Part shown: positions 16,929 to 17,827 of the stretch, piece by piece
How the letters are laid out: every line of letters starts with the position of its first letter
Position numbering within the stretch: position 1 is the stretch's first letter
Origin: Deinococcus sp.
GTDB lineage: Bacteria; Deinococcota; Deinococci; Deinococcales; Deinococcaceae
Direction: 5' to 3'
Length of the DNA stretch: 17,827 nucleotides
NCBI GenBank assembly: GCA_028287665.1
Contig: JAQBPF010000443.1
Location: 1-17,827 of the forward strand
Made by a program: the position numbers and the translations under genes
The notes under the pieces: generated by a model
What the model was told of the DNA's origin: nothing
The model's database searches: none
Seen by the model: the letters and a program-made list of their open reading frames with translations, nothing else

Positions 16929-17720
16929 TCAGGGGGCCGTCTGCCTCTTGCTGATGCTCTGGCTGGCGCGTTGCAGGCGGGCCGCCAGGTTGGGAATGCT
17001 GGCGTCGGGCAGGCGGCTGGAAGGGGCCGACAGACTCAGTGCGGCCACAGTCTGCTCCCCACCATCAAAGACAGGCACGGCCACGCAGCGCACGCCCAGT
17101 TCTCTTTCCTCATTGTCCAGGGCGTACCCGTGGCGGCGCACCTGTTCCAGTTCGGCCAGGTAGTCGGCAGGGGTGGTGATGGTCTGCGGGGTGAAGGCTT
17201 GAAACGACATTTCTCCTACGGCGCGGCGTATTTCCTCGGCAGGTTGCCAGGCCAGGAGTGCCTTCCCCGCCCCCGTGCAGTGCAGCGGCACTCGCGCCCC
17301 AATCTGGGTAAACATCCGCATCAGCCCGCGCCCCTCTTCTTGATGCACGTACACCACGTCGGGCGCTTGCAGGACGGCTAGATTCACCGTTTCGCCCAGT
17401 TCGGCCACGAGGGTTTGCATCTCGCCTTTTGCCGCCGGAATCAGGCCGCCCGCGCCCAAGTACGCTTGCCCAGTAGCAAAGGCCTGCACGCCCACCCGCC
17501 ACAGCCCCGCCCATTCCTGGGCAAATCCCTGCGCCTGAAGGGTATGCAGCAGACGGTACGCGGTGCTGGCATTCAGGCCTGCGTGCCGCGCCGTGTCGCC
17601 CAGGGTCAGGGGGCCATGTTGCCCCAGCACCCTCAGCACGGTCAGGCCACGTTCCAGCGTGCGAACGGGCTCGGTCTCACCTGTACGGGTGCGCCCCGGA
17701 CGGCGGACAGGGTCAGTCAT
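16929..17720 (-). CDS. IclR-family transcriptional regulator
   Basis: A 263-aa DNA-binding protein. An N-terminal winged helix (about 20-75: RTLERGLTVLRVLGQHGPLT, then LNASTAYRLLHTLQAQGF) precedes the IclR effector domain (about 90-258) with HCTGAGKALLAW (148-159) and the family signature GYALDNEERELGVRCVAVPV (198-217). IclR proteins sense small organic acids such as glyoxylate or aromatic acids and usually repress nearby catabolic operons. It begins eight bases after the malate synthase stop, so the two are an operon. Glyoxylate is a plausible effector, as for IclR/AllR of E. coli; this is inferred from the neighbour. Confidence 0.93.
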   Translation of the reverse strand: MTDPVRRPGRTRTGETEPVRTLERGLTVLRVLGQHGPLTLGDTARHAGLNASTAYRLLHTLQAQGFAQEWAGLWRVGVQAFATGQAYLGAGGLIPAAKGEMQTLVAELGETVNLAVLQAPDVVYVHQEEGRGLMRMFTQIGARVPLHCTGAGKALLAWQPAEEIRRAVGEMSFQAFTPQTITTPADYLAELEQVRRHGYALDNEERELGVRCVAVPVFDGGEQTVAALSLSAPSSRLPDASIPNLAARLQRASQSISKRQTAP

Positions 17721-17728
17721 CTCTGAAC

Positions 17729-17827
17729 TCAGGCCAGTTCCCGGTAGCCGCTGAGAGTCAGAAAATCCACCAGCGGGCGCACGGTGGCCACCTCATGAAA
17801 CAGGGCGGCAGCCTGCGCGTGTTCTTC
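17729..17827 (-). CDS. Malate synthase, C-terminal end (cut by window edge)
   Basis: The last 32 codons of a minus-strand gene enter from the right edge and stop at TGA 17729-17731. The peptide, ending PLVDFLTLSGYRELA, resembles the C-terminus of malate synthase A (E. coli AceB ends with a similar EFLTLPAYE segment), the enzyme that joins glyoxylate and acetyl-CoA into malate. The adjacent IclR regulator supports this. With so few residues the call is tentative. Confidence 0.55.
   Translation of the reverse strand, partial: EEHAQAAALFHEVATVRPLVDFLTLSGYRELA

Overview
The window looks like an ordinary chromosomal stretch of a Deinococcus species. DNA is GC-rich over most of its length. Most genes have a TANNNT hexamer 5-9 bases ahead of the start codon and no Shine-Dalgarno, the arrangement known for leaderless deinococcal mRNAs. 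The protein set also fits Deinococcus: a DarA/PstA-type c-di-AMP receptor, type 2 isopentenyl-diphosphate isomerase, long-form HPF, Mn-type SodA and a Sec-secreted surface protein. The genus is inferred from sequence features alone, without a database search.

Layout. 1-302: tail of an unidentified gene overlapping (ATGA) a 78-aa winged-helix-like protein, in DNA clearly poorer in GC than the rest. 401-1451: a small helical protein with an intrinsic terminator, then a HAD-family phosphatase. 1452-1572: a convergent gap with a long perfect-type hairpin, a candidate small noncoding repeat. 1573-3652 (minus): darA, then the prmA-rsmE pair (ribosomal protein L11 methyltransferase and 16S rRNA m3U1498 methyltransferase). 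3913-6483 (plus): an 856-codon HD-GYP cyclic-di-GMP phosphodiesterase with a GAF-like N-terminal part. 6661-9037 (plus): proC, a small secreted protein and the hibernation factor hpf. 9278-10811 (plus): a butyrate-kinase-family acyl kinase followed by a coupled protein with an acidic tail. 10866-11117 (minus): the initiator tRNA-fMet with a clear promoter and terminator. 11207-13331: idi (plus) and alr (minus) meeting tail to tail one base apart. 13434-16065 (plus): a 669-aa secreted surface protein and a lipoprotein, closed by a bidirectional terminator. 16149-17827 (minus): end of a probable malate synthase, an IclR-family regulator and sodA.

Functionally this is a set of housekeeping and stress genes. 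Translation capacity is represented by fMet tRNA, rsmE, prmA and hpf. Two nucleotide-messenger systems appear: a c-di-AMP receptor and a c-di-GMP phosphodiesterase. Metabolism and envelope genes are proC, acyl kinase, idi, alr and the surface proteins, and oxidative defence is sodA. The malate synthase-IclR pair suggests glyoxylate or allantoin catabolism with its regulator.

I found no transposase, CRISPR array, prophage or obvious undescribed multi-gene system. The parts that deserve a second look are the low-GC pair at the left edge, the hairpins at 1475-1515 and 8417-8455, the acyl kinase/acidic-tail pair and the unassigned surface protein.
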